Notes: a model not told the origin generated them from the sequence alone. A stretch of 64,000 nucleotides of DNA from Allobosea vaviloviae (GCF_001298265.1 NZ_LGSZ01000028.1:248001-312000), one strand, 5' to 3'; positions 10,676 to 19,605 are shown, numbered from the stretch's first letter. Translations and numbers: made by a program.

Positions 10676-11113
10676 TCAGCCGGCGTTCGCCTGCGGCTCG
10701 GCGCCGTTGCCACGGCGATCGGCCATGAACTGGTCGAACTCGGCTTTGTCGCGGGCCATGCGCAGCCGGCCGAGGAAGTCCTGGAACTCCTTCTGCTCGT
10801 CCTCGAGACGGCGCAGCGTCTCCTGACGATACTCGTCGAAGGCGTGGTTGCCGCTCGACGGGCCGCGGCCCCAGCCGCCGAAGCCGCTCTCGCGACCGCC
10901 CATGCGTTCCTTGAGACGTTCCATCTTGCTCTGCAGACGGTTCATCCGATGTTCGTAGCGGCCGGCGCCGCCCATTCCGCAACCCATGCGTCCACTCCAG
11001 AACAGAAAGGCCAGGGTCGCCAGACCCAGAGGCCAGAACACGATGAAGCCGAGAACCGCGAAGGCGATCCAGGCTCCCTTCCCATAGTCATCGAGCTTCT
11101 CGACGATCGGCAT
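10676..11113 (-). CDS. DUF2852 family membrane protein
   Basis: This is a 145-residue protein with hydrophobic helices close to the N-terminus (AWIAFAVLGFIVFWPLGLATLAFLFW, about residues 14-40). A Gly/Met/Arg-rich stretch follows, then a charged coiled-coil-like C-terminal half (RQETLRRLEDEQKEFQDFLGRLR). This layout is that of DUF2852, a family I know mainly from alphaproteobacteria and whose role is unknown. A perfect palindrome lies 27 bp upstream of the start, suggesting dedicated repression. GAGGG precedes the ATG. Confidence 0.8.
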   Translation of the reverse strand: MPIVEKLDDYGKGAWIAFAVLGFIVFWPLGLATLAFLFWSGRMGCGMGGAGRYEHRMNRLQSKMERLKERMGGRESGFGGWGRGPSSGNHAFDEYRQETLRRLEDEQKEFQDFLGRLRMARDKAEFDQFMADRRGNGAEPQANAG

Positions 11114-11139
11114 TGATCCCTCACCATGACAGAGCGTGA

Positions 11140-11158
11140 ATGTAAATCACATTTACAT
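11140..11158. promoter_or_regulatory. Perfect 8-bp inverted repeat upstream of DUF2852 gene
   Basis: Arms ATGTAAAT (11140-11147) and ATTTACAT (11151-11158) flank the 3-bp spacer CAC. The site lies 27-45 bp upstream of the DUF2852 start, where a repressor would block transcription. The inner half-sites ATGTAA/TTACAT are the same hexamers as in the operator at 9387-9409 but 2 bp closer together. Confidence 0.6.
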
Positions 11159-11296
11159 AAATGGATGCAGGCCGGCGGTTTGTCAAGAACCACGTCGCAG
11201 AACCGCGCGAAGATCGGTTTGCGACAGGGTGTGAGCCGTCCGCTCGGGCTCGAACCCGCCGTGGCGGCACGGCGTCTGCTCCGCTACAACGCCGTG

Positions 11297-11434
11297 ATGA
11301 CCCGCATGCTGGCCCTCATCCTGGGCCTGCTGGCCCTGTCCGGCTGCATCACGCAGCGAACCGACCCGGCCGATCAGGGGCTCTGCGAAAGCGAGACGAC
11401 GCGGAACGGCAAAATCAGGATCGTCTGCCATTGA
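11297..11434 (+). CDS. Small putative lipoprotein (45 aa)
   Basis: The frame encodes a very short product starting MTRMLALILGLLALSGC, a classic lipoprotein signal with lipobox LSGC at residues 14-17. A polar tail of about 28 residues with two more cysteines follows. No family is recognised. The longer in-frame opening from 11126 has an Arg-rich leader that does not look coding. It lies in the gap between the divergently placed DUF2852 gene and the convergent TetR gene. Its size keeps the call modest. Confidence 0.45.
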   Translation: MTRMLALILGLLALSGCITQRTDPADQGLCESETTRNGKIRIVCH

Positions 11435-11481
11435 GACCCGGCGTGGCGGCTACTGCGCCGTGACGCGGAGCTCGGCATCGT

Positions 11482-12141
11482 TCACGGGCTCGCATCCTTG
11501 CCGGAATTGAACCCAAGCCCCTGCAGATAGATCAGCATGCCGGCCTCCAGCAGCTCGGCCGCCGACATCGGCAACGGTCGCCGTCCGCCATCGGCTCGGC
11601 CGAACAGCGCGGCGACGCCATGCGACATCGACCAGACATGCAGCGCCATCATCAGCGCCGGCGGGCGCTTTCCAGCCGGCAGCAGGGCGATCAGCGCCTC
11701 GGACGCAGCCCGGAGGTTCTGGAAGGCGCGGTCGGCGGCAGCGCGCAGCTCGGGGCTCGCATCGAGCGACACGCCCGCCTCGAACATCGCCGAGTAGTAG
11801 GCCGGCTCGTCATGCGCGAAGCCGAGATAGGCTCGGCCCAACCGGTGGAACGCGGCTTCGGGATCCGGTCGCCCCTGGTCCCAGGCCCGCGCCAGCGCCG
11901 CCTCGAACACGGCAAAGCCGCGCGCGGCGACATCGGCCAGAAGATCGTCCCGGTCGCGGAAATGCCGGTAGGGCGCGGCCGGGCTGACGCCCGCGACGCG
12001 CGCGGCCTCGGCGAAGGTGAAGCCGTTGGGCCCCTTCTCGCCGATCAGCCCCATCGCGGCGCGCACCAGCTCCTCCTTGAGGTTGCCATGGTGATAGCCG
12101 CGCGGCGGTGTCGGATCGGGCTTGTCGCGTTTCCAGCTCAT
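11482..12141 (-). CDS. TetR/AcrR-family regulator with WHG-type ligand domain
   Basis: This is a 219-residue TetR-type repressor. Its DNA-binding region begins YHHGNLKEELVRAAMGLI and contains the helix-turn-helix FTFAEAARVAGVSPAAPYRHF. The C-terminal ligand domain contains HVWSMSHGVAALF, matching the Trp-His-Gly signature of the TetR WHG group. No divergent transporter or enzyme sits directly beside it: ybgC lies upstream on the same strand with a gap of about 40 bp. Its target is therefore not clear. Confidence 0.88.
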   Translation of the reverse strand: MSWKRDKPDPTPPRGYHHGNLKEELVRAAMGLIGEKGPNGFTFAEAARVAGVSPAAPYRHFRDRDDLLADVAARGFAVFEAALARAWDQGRPDPEAAFHRLGRAYLGFAHDEPAYYSAMFEAGVSLDASPELRAAADRAFQNLRAASEALIALLPAGKRPPALMMALHVWSMSHGVAALFGRADGGRRPLPMSAAELLEAGMLIYLQGLGFNSGKDASP

Positions 12142-12183
12142 GTGACGAGCGCTAACATGCGGCGGCCCATCCCGTCGATCAGC

Positions 12184-12588
12184 TCAGCTCTCGATCCCCA
12201 GCCGCAGGCGCAAGCTGTCGGGAATCCGCCGCGCCCGCCCGCCACCGACGCAGGCGACCTTGACCTGCGCCGTCACCAGCACCTCTTCGCCCCGCAGGAC
12301 GCGCTGCTCGACATCCATGGTCGCGCCGCGCGCCGCGACCGAACGCGTCTCGACCGTCAACAGGTCGTCCATAACAGCCGGCCTCAGGAATTCGATCGTC
12401 ATCGTTCGCACAGCAAAACCCAGCGCCGTCGCGCCATCGAAGAGTTCGCGCTGCTCGATGCCGAGCGAGCGGATCAGCTCGGTGCGCCCGCGCTCCATGA
12501 AGCGCAGATAGGAGGCGTGATAGACCACGCCGGAGAAATCCGTGTCCTCGTAGTAGACGCGGACGGAGAGGCTGTGGATCTGGCTCAT
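12184..12588 (-). CDS. ybgC: Tol-Pal-associated acyl-CoA thioesterase YbgC
   Basis: This encodes a hot-dog-fold thioesterase of 134 residues that cleaves acyl-CoA and is genetically linked to Tol-Pal. The signature VRVYYEDTDFSGVVYHASYLRFMERGRTE contains the conserved Asp of the 4-hydroxybenzoyl-CoA thioesterase class. I use the ATG at 12588 (MSQIHSLSVR), since similarity begins there. An ATG at 12621 would add 11 residues without a good ribosome site. In related genomes it sits next to tolQ or ruvB; here cassettes separate it from both. Confidence 0.9.
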   Translation of the reverse strand: MSQIHSLSVRVYYEDTDFSGVVYHASYLRFMERGRTELIRSLGIEQRELFDGATALGFAVRTMTIEFLRPAVMDDLLTVETRSVAARGATMDVEQRVLRGEEVLVTAQVKVACVGGGRARRIPDSLRLRLGIES

Positions 12589-12671
12589 GGCGTTTCGATC
12601 ACGGGGACGATGCGCGCACATAGACCATCGCTGACGTCTTCGGAAAGCGCGACGATTGCAAGATGAAAGCG

Positions 12672-13574
12672 CTAACCGAGTTCAACGACCATGATTTCAG
12701 GTGGTGAACCGAACCGAAACGGCGCGATCGAGCAACCGAGACCGCCGGACACACAGAGGTGCCTGCCATTCTCGACAACATGCCCATATGCGAACCGGTT
12801 ACCGAAGCGAGACGGAACAACCGGCGAGTAACCGAATAGGCGCACCTGTCCGCCATGCGTATGGCCCGACAAAGTCACGGCCACACGATCTGGTATGCGT
12901 GGAAAGATATCCGGCTCGTGCGCCAACAAAATGACCGGCGCATCATCGGTCACCTGGGCCAAGGTGCCAGGCAGATCGTCGACGCCAGCAAAACTGCGCC
13001 GCCCGAAGCGCGCTCCAGGCAGCAACGCCAGTTGATCACCAAGGCCGGCAAGCCAGAAGCCAATCCCGTCCTTTCGAAGTGGCAGCGCCTTATTGACGAG
13101 GACCGGGATTCCAACAGCTTTCAGAGCCGTTTCCCCGAACGTTTGGACACTCGGATCTCGCTGGAAGGTCAGATCCTCCCAGTAATCGTGGTTGCCGAGG
13201 ATAGCATGCACGCCGAGGGGGGCCGAAAGCCCGGACATCGCACGCGCCCAATCTTGCGAATGGACGTAGTCCGTCACCAGATTCATGCCCGAAGCATAGT
13301 CGCCGAGCAGGACAATCAGATCTCCGTCAAGAGTATTCGCATGGTCGCAGATCGCTTTGATCCGCCGCGCGCTCATCCACGGCTCACACGCATGAATATC
13401 TGCCAGAGCGACAATCCTGAGCTTCAACCCCTCAGGCCAACCCGATGGTACAATCCGGTGGGTTGTGACACGCAGCCGCAGAAGTGGCTCGAAGACAACC
13501 GCATAGGCAGATGATGCAAAGCCCGCAGTAACGAGCCCCCCAAAGATCTTCAGCAAGCCACGCCGCGTGATCAA
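12672..13574 (-). CDS. Tat-exported calcineurin-like metallophosphoesterase
   Basis: This encodes a 300-residue phosphoesterase of the YaeI-like group. An N-terminal TRRGLLK motif and a hydrophobic stretch indicate twin-arginine export. Metal-binding blocks are ALADIHACEPW, LLGDYASG, LGNHDYWED, LLAHEPD and LSGHTHGGQVRLFG, so all five metallophosphatase motifs are present. The substrate is unknown; relatives act on phosphodiesters or lipid-A precursors. Base composition and codons are visibly less GC-biased than in its neighbours, which suggests later acquisition. It lies upstream of ybgC on the same strand. Confidence 0.87.
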   Translation of the reverse strand: MITRRGLLKIFGGLVTAGFASSAYAVVFEPLLRLRVTTHRIVPSGWPEGLKLRIVALADIHACEPWMSARRIKAICDHANTLDGDLIVLLGDYASGMNLVTDYVHSQDWARAMSGLSAPLGVHAILGNHDYWEDLTFQRDPSVQTFGETALKAVGIPVLVNKALPLRKDGIGFWLAGLGDQLALLPGARFGRRSFAGVDDLPGTLAQVTDDAPVILLAHEPDIFPRIPDRVAVTLSGHTHGGQVRLFGYSPVVPSRFGNRFAYGHVVENGRHLCVSGGLGCSIAPFRFGSPPEIMVVELG

Positions 13575-13718
13575 TCATCGCTCCTCAGAAACAGGATGGA
13601 CCGCGACGCTCTCCGAACGATCGGCGCCGTAAAATATTGATATTCATACATATCTCAGTCGGCGCATTCTGTGGCGTGCGCCGAACGCGACTCCGGTGAA
13701 GCCCGCGCCGGCCGACGC

Positions 13719-14261
13719 TCAGCGCTTGCAGGGCTTCTTCATGAAGGAGCCGCACTCATAGGGCTGCGCCAGCACTTCGCGAACCGGATAATCCTTGCCC
13801 TCGACGCGGTTGATGATGTCGTCGATCTTCCAGGCGCCGCCCTCCTCGACCATGCGGAAGCGCACGCTGACCGGCTGCTTGAAGCTGCGGAAGGAGGCGG
13901 TGACGAGCGAACGTCCGTTGGTGGGCACCTCGGTCACGGTGACACGCAGATTCTTCACGTCGCCATCCTGCCCGCTGAGGAAAGGATCGGAGCCGAGATT
14001 GCCCATCTCGCCGGCTTCTTTCTGATAAAGCTCGTCGCGCGCAAACAGCGCCGCCAGCCCCTTGCTCATCAGCCTGTCGCGGTTGGGCGCCTGCCAAGGT
14101 GCCGGAACCGGCTTGGGGCCAGAACTGGCGAGCTGGCGGATGGTGATCGCATAGGCCTCGCGGACAGGGGTCTCGGGAGACGGCTCGGCGGCAAGCGTCA
14201 GCGTGGCCGACATCACCAGCATCGCAGCCGCGACGAACTGCGTATGCGGAGCCAATTGCAT
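13719..14261 (-). CDS. Exported DUF3828-like protein
   Basis: This is a 180-residue protein with a signal peptide (AAAMLVMSATLTLAAEP). A domain resembling DUF3828 follows, with blocks LFARDELYQKEAG, DPFLSGQDGD and GGAWKIDDIINRV. The function is unknown. Two cysteines near the end (YECGSFMKKPCKR) could form a disulfide. A strong GGAGGT lies 6 bp before the ATG at 14261, making it the better start than the ATG at 14267 that overlaps the parE stop. The ribosome site lies inside the end of parE, so the gene is probably the third cistron of the toxin-antitoxin operon. Confidence 0.75.
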   Translation of the reverse strand: MQLAPHTQFVAAAMLVMSATLTLAAEPSPETPVREAYAITIRQLASSGPKPVPAPWQAPNRDRLMSKGLAALFARDELYQKEAGEMGNLGSDPFLSGQDGDVKNLRVTVTEVPTNGRSLVTASFRSFKQPVSVRFRMVEEGGAWKIDDIINRVEGKDYPVREVLAQPYECGSFMKKPCKR

Positions 14262-14263
14262 CG

Positions 14264-14563
14264 TCATACCTCCATCAGCGCCGAATAGTCCTCACCGCCA
14301 TAGAAGACACGAACGATCCGGACCCGCGTCATCTGAATGCGGTAGGCGATGACAGCCCGTCTGTAAGGGAAAATCCTCAGGCCCGGCGAGACATCCGGCC
14401 GCTCGACCCCGAGTTCTGGAAATTCGCACAGGAGGGCGCAGCGTCTTTCGATGGCGGCCACCCACCGGCGCGCCTGCTTTGGACTGTCCAGCGCGACATG
14501 GTTCAGGATCGCTTCGAGATCGGATAATGCGGTCGCCGAATAAACCAGTTCATGCGGCATCAT
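14264..14563 (-). CDS. parE: RelE/ParE-family toxin
   Basis: This is a 99-residue toxin of the RelE/ParE superfamily. It begins with ELVYSATALSDLEAILNHVA, has the central ARRWVAAIERRCALLCEFPELG and ends with YRRAVIAYRIQMTRVRIVRVFYGGEDY. The arrangement is closer to ParE, which poisons gyrase, than to ribosome-dependent RelE. The start overlaps the end of the antitoxin gene by 4 bp (ATGA), which is typical coupling. The symbol reflects family only. Confidence 0.88.
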   Translation of the reverse strand: MMPHELVYSATALSDLEAILNHVALDSPKQARRWVAAIERRCALLCEFPELGVERPDVSPGLRIFPYRRAVIAYRIQMTRVRIVRVFYGGEDYSALMEV

Positions 14564-14814
14564 GCGCGCGTGGTCAGCGTCTCGGCCAGTTTGTCGAGGC
14601 GAGAAGCAACCTCAGCCGGCGTCAGATCGACCGGATCGGCGTCCCCCTCGGCGATCTTGGCCTTGATCGAGCGCAGCTTCTGTTGCCGCGAATGCTCTGC
14701 ATCGAGCCAAGGCTTCATCGCGTCACGTAGCGCTTCTTCCGCGCTGGCAAAATCGCCGCTCTCGACACGCGCGAGCACCAGGGTCTCGATATCCTTGGGC
14801 AGATTGAGCGTCAT
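14560..14814 (-). CDS. parD: ParD-like ribbon-helix-helix antitoxin
   Basis: This is an 84-residue antitoxin. The N-terminus MTLNLPKDIETLVLARVESG is a beta-strand/helix typical of ribbon-helix-helix DNA binding. It is followed by FASAEEALRDAMKPWL and a charged C-terminal tail that would wrap the toxin. The ATG at 14814 is preceded by GGAGGTGGG, an excellent ribosome site; longer in-frame starts upstream would overlap ruvB. It overlaps parE by 4 bp. It lies just downstream of ruvB on the same strand but probably has its own promoter in the 76-bp gap. Confidence 0.85.
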   Translation of the reverse strand: MTLNLPKDIETLVLARVESGDFASAEEALRDAMKPWLDAEHSRQQKLRSIKAKIAEGDADPVDLTPAEVASRLDKLAETLTTRA

Positions 14815-14890
14815 CCGATCCCACCTCCGTCCCGTATCAGCGCCTGTTCCCATGATAGGCTTCGGCAGCAGCGCTCGCAAACAGCCAGGC

Positions 14891-15937
14891 TCACGCCTCC
14901 CCGTCCCCGAACAGCCCGAACTGCGCCGCCTCGCGGCTGGGCTCGGGCATGCCGAGATGCCTGAACGCATGCGGCGTCAGGATGCGGCCGCGCGGGGTGC
15001 GCTGGATGAAGCCCTGCTGCAGCAGGAAGGGCTCGATGATCTCCTCGATCGCGTCGCGCGGTTCCGAGAGCGAGGCGGCGATGGTCTCGATCCCGACCGG
15101 CCCGCCGCCGAAATTGATCGCCACGGTGGTCAGGTAGCGCCGGTCCATCTGGTCGAGCCCGATCGGGTCGACATCGAGCAGCTTCAGCGCCTTGTCGGCC
15201 ACGGCGCGCGTCACGATGGCGTCGCCATCGACGATGGCGAAGTCGCGCACCCGCCGCAGCAGGCGCCCCGCGATGCGCGGCGTACCCCGCGAGCGCTTGG
15301 CGATCTCGTTGGCCCCATCATCCGACATCGGCACGCCCAGCACCCGCGCCCCGCGCGCGACGATGCTCTGCAACTCCTCCACGGTGTAGAACTGCAAACG
15401 GATCGGGATGCCGAAGCGGTCGCGAAGCGGCGTCGTCAGCAGGCCGGCGCGGGTGGTGGCGCCGACGAGCGTGAACTTCGGCAGGTCGATCTTGACCGAG
15501 CGGGCGGCCGGTCCCTCGCCGATGATCAAATCGAGCTGATAGTCCTCCATCGCCGGATAGAGGATTTCCTCGACCGCCGGGTTGAGCCGGTGGATCTCGT
15601 CGATGAAGAGCACGTCGCGCTCTTCGAGATTGGTGAGCTGCGCCGCGAGGTCGCCGGCCTTGGCGATCACCGGCCCCGAGGTCGAGCGGAAATTGACGCC
15701 GAGCTCCCGCGCCACGATCTGCGCCAGCGTCGTCTTGCCGAGGCCCGGCGGCCCGACGAACAGCACATGGTCGAGCGCATCGCCGCGCGACTTCGCCGCC
15801 TCGATGAACACCTGGAGATTGGCGCGCGCCGCCGCCTGGCCGGTGAAATCGACGAGCGACAGCGGCCGCAGCGAGGTCTCGCTGTCGTCGTCGCGCTTCT
15901 CGGCGGAGAGCAGGCCGGGGCGGCGGGTCTCGCTCAC
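14891..15937 (-). CDS. ruvB: Holliday junction branch-migration helicase RuvB
   Basis: RuvB is the AAA+ motor that drives branch migration with RuvA. The 348-residue product has all family hallmarks: [11 protein letters not shown], Walker [13 protein letters not shown], Walker [13 protein letters not shown], the sensor region [20 protein letters not shown], and the C-terminal winged helix with [12 protein letters not shown] and [13 protein letters not shown]. It follows a GNAT gene, which it overlaps by 4 bp, in the order ruvC-ruvA-GNAT-ruvB. Confidence 0.98.
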   Translation of the reverse strand: MSETRRPGLLSAEKRDDDSETSLRPLSLVDFTGQAAARANLQVFIEAAKSRGDALDHVLFVGPPGLGKTTLAQIVARELGVNFRSTSGPVIAKAGDLAAQLTNLEERDVLFIDEIHRLNPAVEEILYPAMEDYQLDLIIGEGPAARSVKIDLPKFTLVGATTRAGLLTTPLRDRFGIPIRLQFYTVEELQSIVARGARVLGVPMSDDGANEIAKRSRGTPRIAGRLLRRVRDFAIVDGDAIVTRAVADKALKLLDVDPIGLDQMDRRYLTTVAINFGGGPVGIETIAASLSEPRDAIEEIIEPFLLQQGFIQRTPRGRILTPHAFRHLGMPEPSREAAQFGLFGDGEA

Positions 15938-16419
15938 AACGCGATCTCCAGTTCGAGCGCGTCATGGATCTCGATATCCATGTAGCCCGTCCGCACGATC
16001 GTCGGCACCACCGAGCGGAAATGGTCGATCGCCTCCATGTGGAGACGCGAGAAGCGGAAGCCGCATTTCTGGTAGAAGGTCATGCCGGGCATGTTGTCGT
16101 TGGTCAGCATCGCCTTCAGCTTGATGGCACCCCGCGCCCGCGCGGCCGCTTTGACCCCTTCGAGCAACTGGACCGCAGCGCCCTGCCCGGGCGCCACCGA
16201 ATGCAGCGCACAGAGCAGCGCGACGTCGTCATGCATCGTCCAGCTCGCATAGGCCATGAACGCACCGTCCTGGCCGGCGATCCCGAGCAGATCGAGCTCT
16301 GCACAGTCATAGACGGTGAAATCGATCATCATGCTGTGCGAGCCCCAGCTCGCCAGCATCACCGCCAGGAAGGCGGACTTGTCCTCGACCGCCTTGATCG
16401 TCAGGCCGCCGCCACTCAC
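15934..16419 (-). CDS. GNAT-family N-acetyltransferase between ruvA and ruvB
   Basis: This 161-residue protein has the GNAT layout. [35 protein letters not shown] resembles motif A with the acetyl-CoA loop, although Q/RxxGxG/A is imperfect (PGQGAA). [20 protein letters not shown] is the motif B region common in GNATs. The substrate is unknown. It overlaps both ruvA (16416-16419) and ruvB (15934-15937) by 4 bp, so it must be co-expressed with recombination genes. No functional link is established. Confidence 0.78.
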   Translation of the reverse strand: MSGGGLTIKAVEDKSAFLAVMLASWGSHSMMIDFTVYDCAELDLLGIAGQDGAFMAYASWTMHDDVALLCALHSVAPGQGAAVQLLEGVKAAARARGAIKLKAMLTNDNMPGMTFYQKCGFRFSRLHMEAIDHFRSVVPTIVRTGYMDIEIHDALELEIAL

Positions 16420-17033
16420 TTCGCCAGCTCCCGCAGCCCCAGCTTGATGAGCTGCGCCGTCCCCGCGCCCTCGCCAGCCTCACGCGACGCGGCCGCGACC
16501 GCCGCCACGGCCTGCGCCTGCGGATAACCGAGATTGCTCAGCGCCGAGACGGCGTCCGCCACCGGCTGCGGCAGCTTCCGGTCGGCAAGCGCACCGGCGA
16601 GCTGCGCCACGCCCGGATCGACATGGCCGAAGGCCGGCGCCTTGTCCTTGAGCTCGGCGCAGATGCGCTGCGCCAGCTTGGGCCCGACGCCGGGCGCCCG
16701 CGCCACCGCCGCCTTGTCGTTTGTGGCGAGCGCGGTCGCCAGCGCGCCCGGATCGAGCGTCGAGAGAATGGCGAGCGCGACCTTGGCGCCGACGCCCTGA
16801 ACCGCCTGCATCAGCCGGAACCAGTCGCGTTCATTGTCGGATAGGAAGCCGTAGAGCCGGATCGCATCCTCGCGGACATGCGTCTCGATCGACAGCACAG
16901 CGGCCTCACCAGGCTTCGGCAACCGCTGCAGCGTCCTGGCCGAGCACTGCACGACATAGCCGACACCCTGCACGTCCAGGATGACATGGTCCTCGCCATA
17001 GGAATCGACGATTCCTTTCAGCTTGCCGATCAT
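16416..17033 (-). CDS. ruvA: Holliday junction branch-migration protein RuvA
   Basis: RuvA is the tetrameric junction-binding subunit, 205 residues here. It starts [11 protein letters not shown] with the OB fold, followed by the HhH region [19 protein letters not shown] and [20 protein letters not shown]. The C-terminal three-helix domain ([21 protein letters not shown]) binds RuvB. The start at 17033 is the family start; an upstream in-frame ATG would begin inside the repeat element. A GNAT gene and ruvB are coupled downstream. Confidence 0.97.
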   Translation of the reverse strand: MIGKLKGIVDSYGEDHVILDVQGVGYVVQCSARTLQRLPKPGEAAVLSIETHVREDAIRLYGFLSDNERDWFRLMQAVQGVGAKVALAILSTLDPGALATALATNDKAAVARAPGVGPKLAQRICAELKDKAPAFGHVDPGVAQLAGALADRKLPQPVADAVSALSNLGYPQAQAVAAVAAASREAGEGAGTAQLIKLGLRELAK

Positions 17034-17051
17034 GCCTTGCCCCCTCCGCAT

Positions 17052-17156
17052 GTCATCCCGGGCGAAGCGTAGCGCAGACCCGGGATCCATTCCGGAACGC
17101 GACTCGGAGAGGCTCCGGAATGGATCCCGGGTCTCCCTGCGGTCGCCCGGGATGAC
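17052..17156. repeat. 105-bp inverted-repeat element, copy A
   Basis: The element begins GTCATCCCGGGC and ends GCCCGGGATGAC, a perfect 12-bp terminal inverted repeat. Inner arms (GGGATCCATTCCGGA / TCCGGAATGGATCCC) allow a long hairpin. It lies between ruvC and ruvA. Copies of the same length occur at 20670 and 35117. Confidence 0.9.
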
Positions 17157-17218
17157 GCGCTCTGGAACAAGGTCACGCAAACCTCGACTGACGATTGAAT
17201 TCCACGTTGACCACGCCT

Positions 17219-17740
17219 TCACCCCGCCCGCATCTGCGCGACCAGCGCGCGCATGCCGCGATGCTGGGCATGGCAGATCGCCACCGCCAGCGCATCCGCG
17301 GCATCGGCCGATTTGGTCTCGGCCTTGGGCAGCAGCACGCGGATCATCATCTGCACCTGTTTCTTGTCGGCATGGCCGACGCCGACCACCGTCTTCTTGA
17401 CGAGGTTGGCGGCATACTCCGCCACGCTCAGGCCCGCCAGTGCCGGCACCACCAGAGCCACACCGCGCGCCTGGCCGAGCTTCAGCGCCGATTGCGGATC
17501 GCGGTTGACGAAGGTCTCCTCGACCGCGACCTCGTCAGGCGAGAAGGATGAGACGATCCGCGACAGCCCGTCATGCAATTGCCGCAGCCGCTCCGACAGC
17601 GGCAAGGCTCCATCGCTCTCGACGCAGCCGCAGGCGACGAAGCCGAGCTTGCTGCCCTCGCTGACGACGACGCCCCAGCCGGTCTTTCGGAGGCCGGGGT
17701 CAATGCCGAGAATGCGAATCGGTGGGTTCATGTCAGTCAC
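17219..17740 (-). CDS. ruvC: Holliday junction resolvase RuvC
   Basis: RuvC is the endonuclease that cuts Holliday junctions. The 173-residue product has the catalytic acidic residues in their usual settings: [26 protein letters not shown] and [16 protein letters not shown]. The start may be 17740 or the in-frame ATG three codons later (MNPPIRILG); neither has a clear ribosome site. It heads the ruvC-ruvA-GNAT-ruvB group, with a repeat element between it and ruvA. Confidence 0.97.
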   Translation of the reverse strand: MTDMNPPIRILGIDPGLRKTGWGVVVSEGSKLGFVACGCVESDGALPLSERLRQLHDGLSRIVSSFSPDEVAVEETFVNRDPQSALKLGQARGVALVVPALAGLSVAEYAANLVKKTVVGVGHADKKQVQMMIRVLLPKAETKSADAADALAVAICHAQHRGMRALVAQMRAG

Positions 17741-17926
17741 AGCCTAAACCTTGGACACGCTTTGTTCCATGCGGCGTCCTAACGATCCCTTCCCGTCCAC
17801 AGCCGATCGATGAACACCGCGCATCGCTCGCATCACGCGGACGGGGGTTGCCCCGGCGCGCGGCAGGTTGTTGGTGCGAATGGCTCCTGCCTTCCCTGGG
17901 ACCTTGCTCCCTTATCCCTCAGGCCG

Positions 17927-18706
17927 ATGTCAGATCTCCTCAGCCTCCTCTTCCCCGGCGTCTCCACGACCAGTTTGGCTGTCCTGCTGGCGGCGACGCT
18001 GCTCGGCGGGCTCGTGCGCGGCTTCACCGGCTTCGGCTTCGCCATGGTGTTCATGCCATTGGCCTCGATGGTGGTCGGTCCGGTCGCCGCGCTCGGGCTG
18101 ATCTGGTGCATCGACGCGCCCTTCGCCCTGCCGATCGCGGCACGCAACGCTAGGCAGGCCGAATGGCGCGAGGTCGCGCCGCTGCTGCTGACCGCGACGC
18201 TCGCCTTGCCCGCCGGCATCTGGCTCCTGATCTGGCTCGACCGCGAAACCATGCGCTGGATTCTCGCCGGGCTGATCCTCACCGCCGTGGCGCTGATGGC
18301 CTCGGGCTGGCGCTATCACGGCAGGCCGGGAATCCCGCTTTCGCTTGGCGTCGGCGTGCTCTCGGGGCTGTTCAACGGCATGGCCTCGATCGGCGGCATG
18401 CCGCTCGCCGTGTTCTGGCTCGGCGCCCAGCGCAACGACCGCCACAAGACCCGCGCCAATCTGCAGACCTTCTTCGGCGTCTCGACGCTGATCTCGGGCA
18501 CGATCCTCTGGCGCAACGGCATCCTGACCCTGACCGCGCTGACGATGGCCCTGCCGCTGATGGCGGTCTATGGCGCCGGCATGTTGGCGGGCACGCATGG
18601 CTTTCGCCTGGCGAACGAGATCACTTTCCGCCGCATCGCCTATGCCGTGATCTTCCTGAGCGCGCTGGTCAGCCTGCCGCTGTGGGATGGAGTGGACGGG
18701 CGGTAA
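17927..18706 (+). CDS. TauE/SafE-family membrane permease
   Basis: This is a 259-residue protein with about eight hydrophobic helices. It carries the family features LGGLVRGFTGFGFAMVFMPLAS in the first repeat and GVLSGLFNGMASIGGMPLAVFWL in the second. TauE/SafE proteins are proposed to export sulfite, sulfoacetate or related organic anions; the substrate cannot be inferred. The ATG at 17927 begins right before the first helix, whereas the longer frame from 17810 adds a soluble leader unlike the family. It stands alone between ruvC and yebC, with a repeat just after its stop. Confidence 0.85.
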   Translation: MSDLLSLLFPGVSTTSLAVLLAATLLGGLVRGFTGFGFAMVFMPLASMVVGPVAALGLIWCIDAPFALPIAARNARQAEWREVAPLLLTATLALPAGIWLLIWLDRETMRWILAGLILTAVALMASGWRYHGRPGIPLSLGVGVLSGLFNGMASIGGMPLAVFWLGAQRNDRHKTRANLQTFFGVSTLISGTILWRNGILTLTALTMALPLMAVYGAGMLAGTHGFRLANEITFRRIAYAVIFLSALVSLPLWDGVDGR

Positions 18707-18717
18707 CAACCAAGCGC

Positions 18718-18855
18718 GTCATGCTCGGGCCTGCCCCGAGCATCTCATGACCAGAGGCCTTGGGAGCCTCGTTCCGCGAGAGATTCTCGGGTCTGCGCGG
18801 AGTTTATCCTTGGGTCGATCGAAGATCGGACCCGAGGGCTTCGCCCGAGAATGAC
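18718..18855. repeat. Composite palindromic repeat related to the 105-bp family
   Basis: The block starts GTCATGCTCGGG with its own hairpin (18718-18754). It continues with a second palindromic part that ends CCCGAGAATGAC. The outer ends resemble those of the 105-bp element. It fills the gap between the TauE-like gene and yebC, which are convergent, and could also act as a terminator. Confidence 0.65.
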
Positions 18856-18861
18856 GCCGCA

Positions 18862-19605
18862 TCACCCCAGCTTGGCCATCACCTCGTCGGAGATCTCGTA
18901 ATTGGCGAAGACGTTCTGGACGTCGTCGTCGTTGTCGAGGGCTTCCATCAGCCGCATCATCGAGGCGGCCTTCTCCTCGTCGAGCGGCGCGGAGGTCGTC
19001 GGCCGCCAGACTGGTTTGGCCGAGGCCGGCGCGCCGAGCGTGGCTTCCAGCGCCTTCGAGACCTCGTTCAGCGAATCGAAGGCGCACAGGATGGTGTGCC
19101 CGTTCTCGTCGGTGATGACGTCGTCGGCGCCGGCCTCGATCGCCGCTTCCATCAGCTTGTCGGCATCGCCGGCTTCCAGCGGATAGCTGATCTCGCCGAC
19201 GCGGTTGAACATGAACGAGACCGAGTTGCTCTCGCCCAGCGCCCCGCCCGATTTGGTGAAGTAGGAGCGCACGGCGGACGCAGTGCGATTGCGGTTGTCG
19301 GTCAGCGCCTCGACGATGACGGCGGCGCCGCCCGGCCCGTAGCCCTCGTAGCGGACCTCGTCGTAATTGTCGCCTTCGCCGCCGGCCGCCTTGTTGATGG
19401 CGCGCTGGATGTTGTCCTTGGGCATGTTTTCGGCGCGCGCGGCGATCACGGCCATGCGCAGGCGCGGGTTCATCGCCGGGTCCGGCATGCCCATCTTGGC
19501 GGCCACGGTGATTTCACGCCCGAGTTTCGAGAACAGCTTGGCGCGCACCGCGTCCTGCTTGCCCTTGCGGTGCATGATGTTCTTGAACTGGGAATGACCG
19601 GCCAT
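18862..19605 (-). CDS. yebC: YebC/PmpR-family DNA-binding regulator
   Basis: This is a TACO1/YebC family protein of 247 residues. It starts [19 protein letters not shown] and has the typical [17 protein letters not shown] and [19 protein letters not shown] blocks. Family members were described as transcription regulators (PmpR), and recent work links YebC to translation of proline stretches. The length is normal. It is often close to ruvC, as here, although the permease gene and repeat separate them. Confidence 0.95.
   Translation of the reverse strand: MAGHSQFKNIMHRKGKQDAVRAKLFSKLGREITVAAKMGMPDPAMNPRLRMAVIAARAENMPKDNIQRAINKAAGGEGDNYDEVRYEGYGPGGAAVIVEALTDNRNRTASAVRSYFTKSGGALGESNSVSFMFNRVGEISYPLEAGDADKLMEAAIEAGADDVITDENGHTILCAFDSLNEVSKALEATLGAPASAKPVWRPTTSAPLDEEKAASMMRLMEALDNDDDVQNVFANYEISDEVMAKLG

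Noticed and set aside
11221..11300. tRNA-like T-arm (GGGTTCGAGCCCG) on the minus strand
   Set aside because: The loop sequence looks right, but the 5-bp T stem does not pair, and no acceptor stem, anticodon stem or CCA-type end is found around it.
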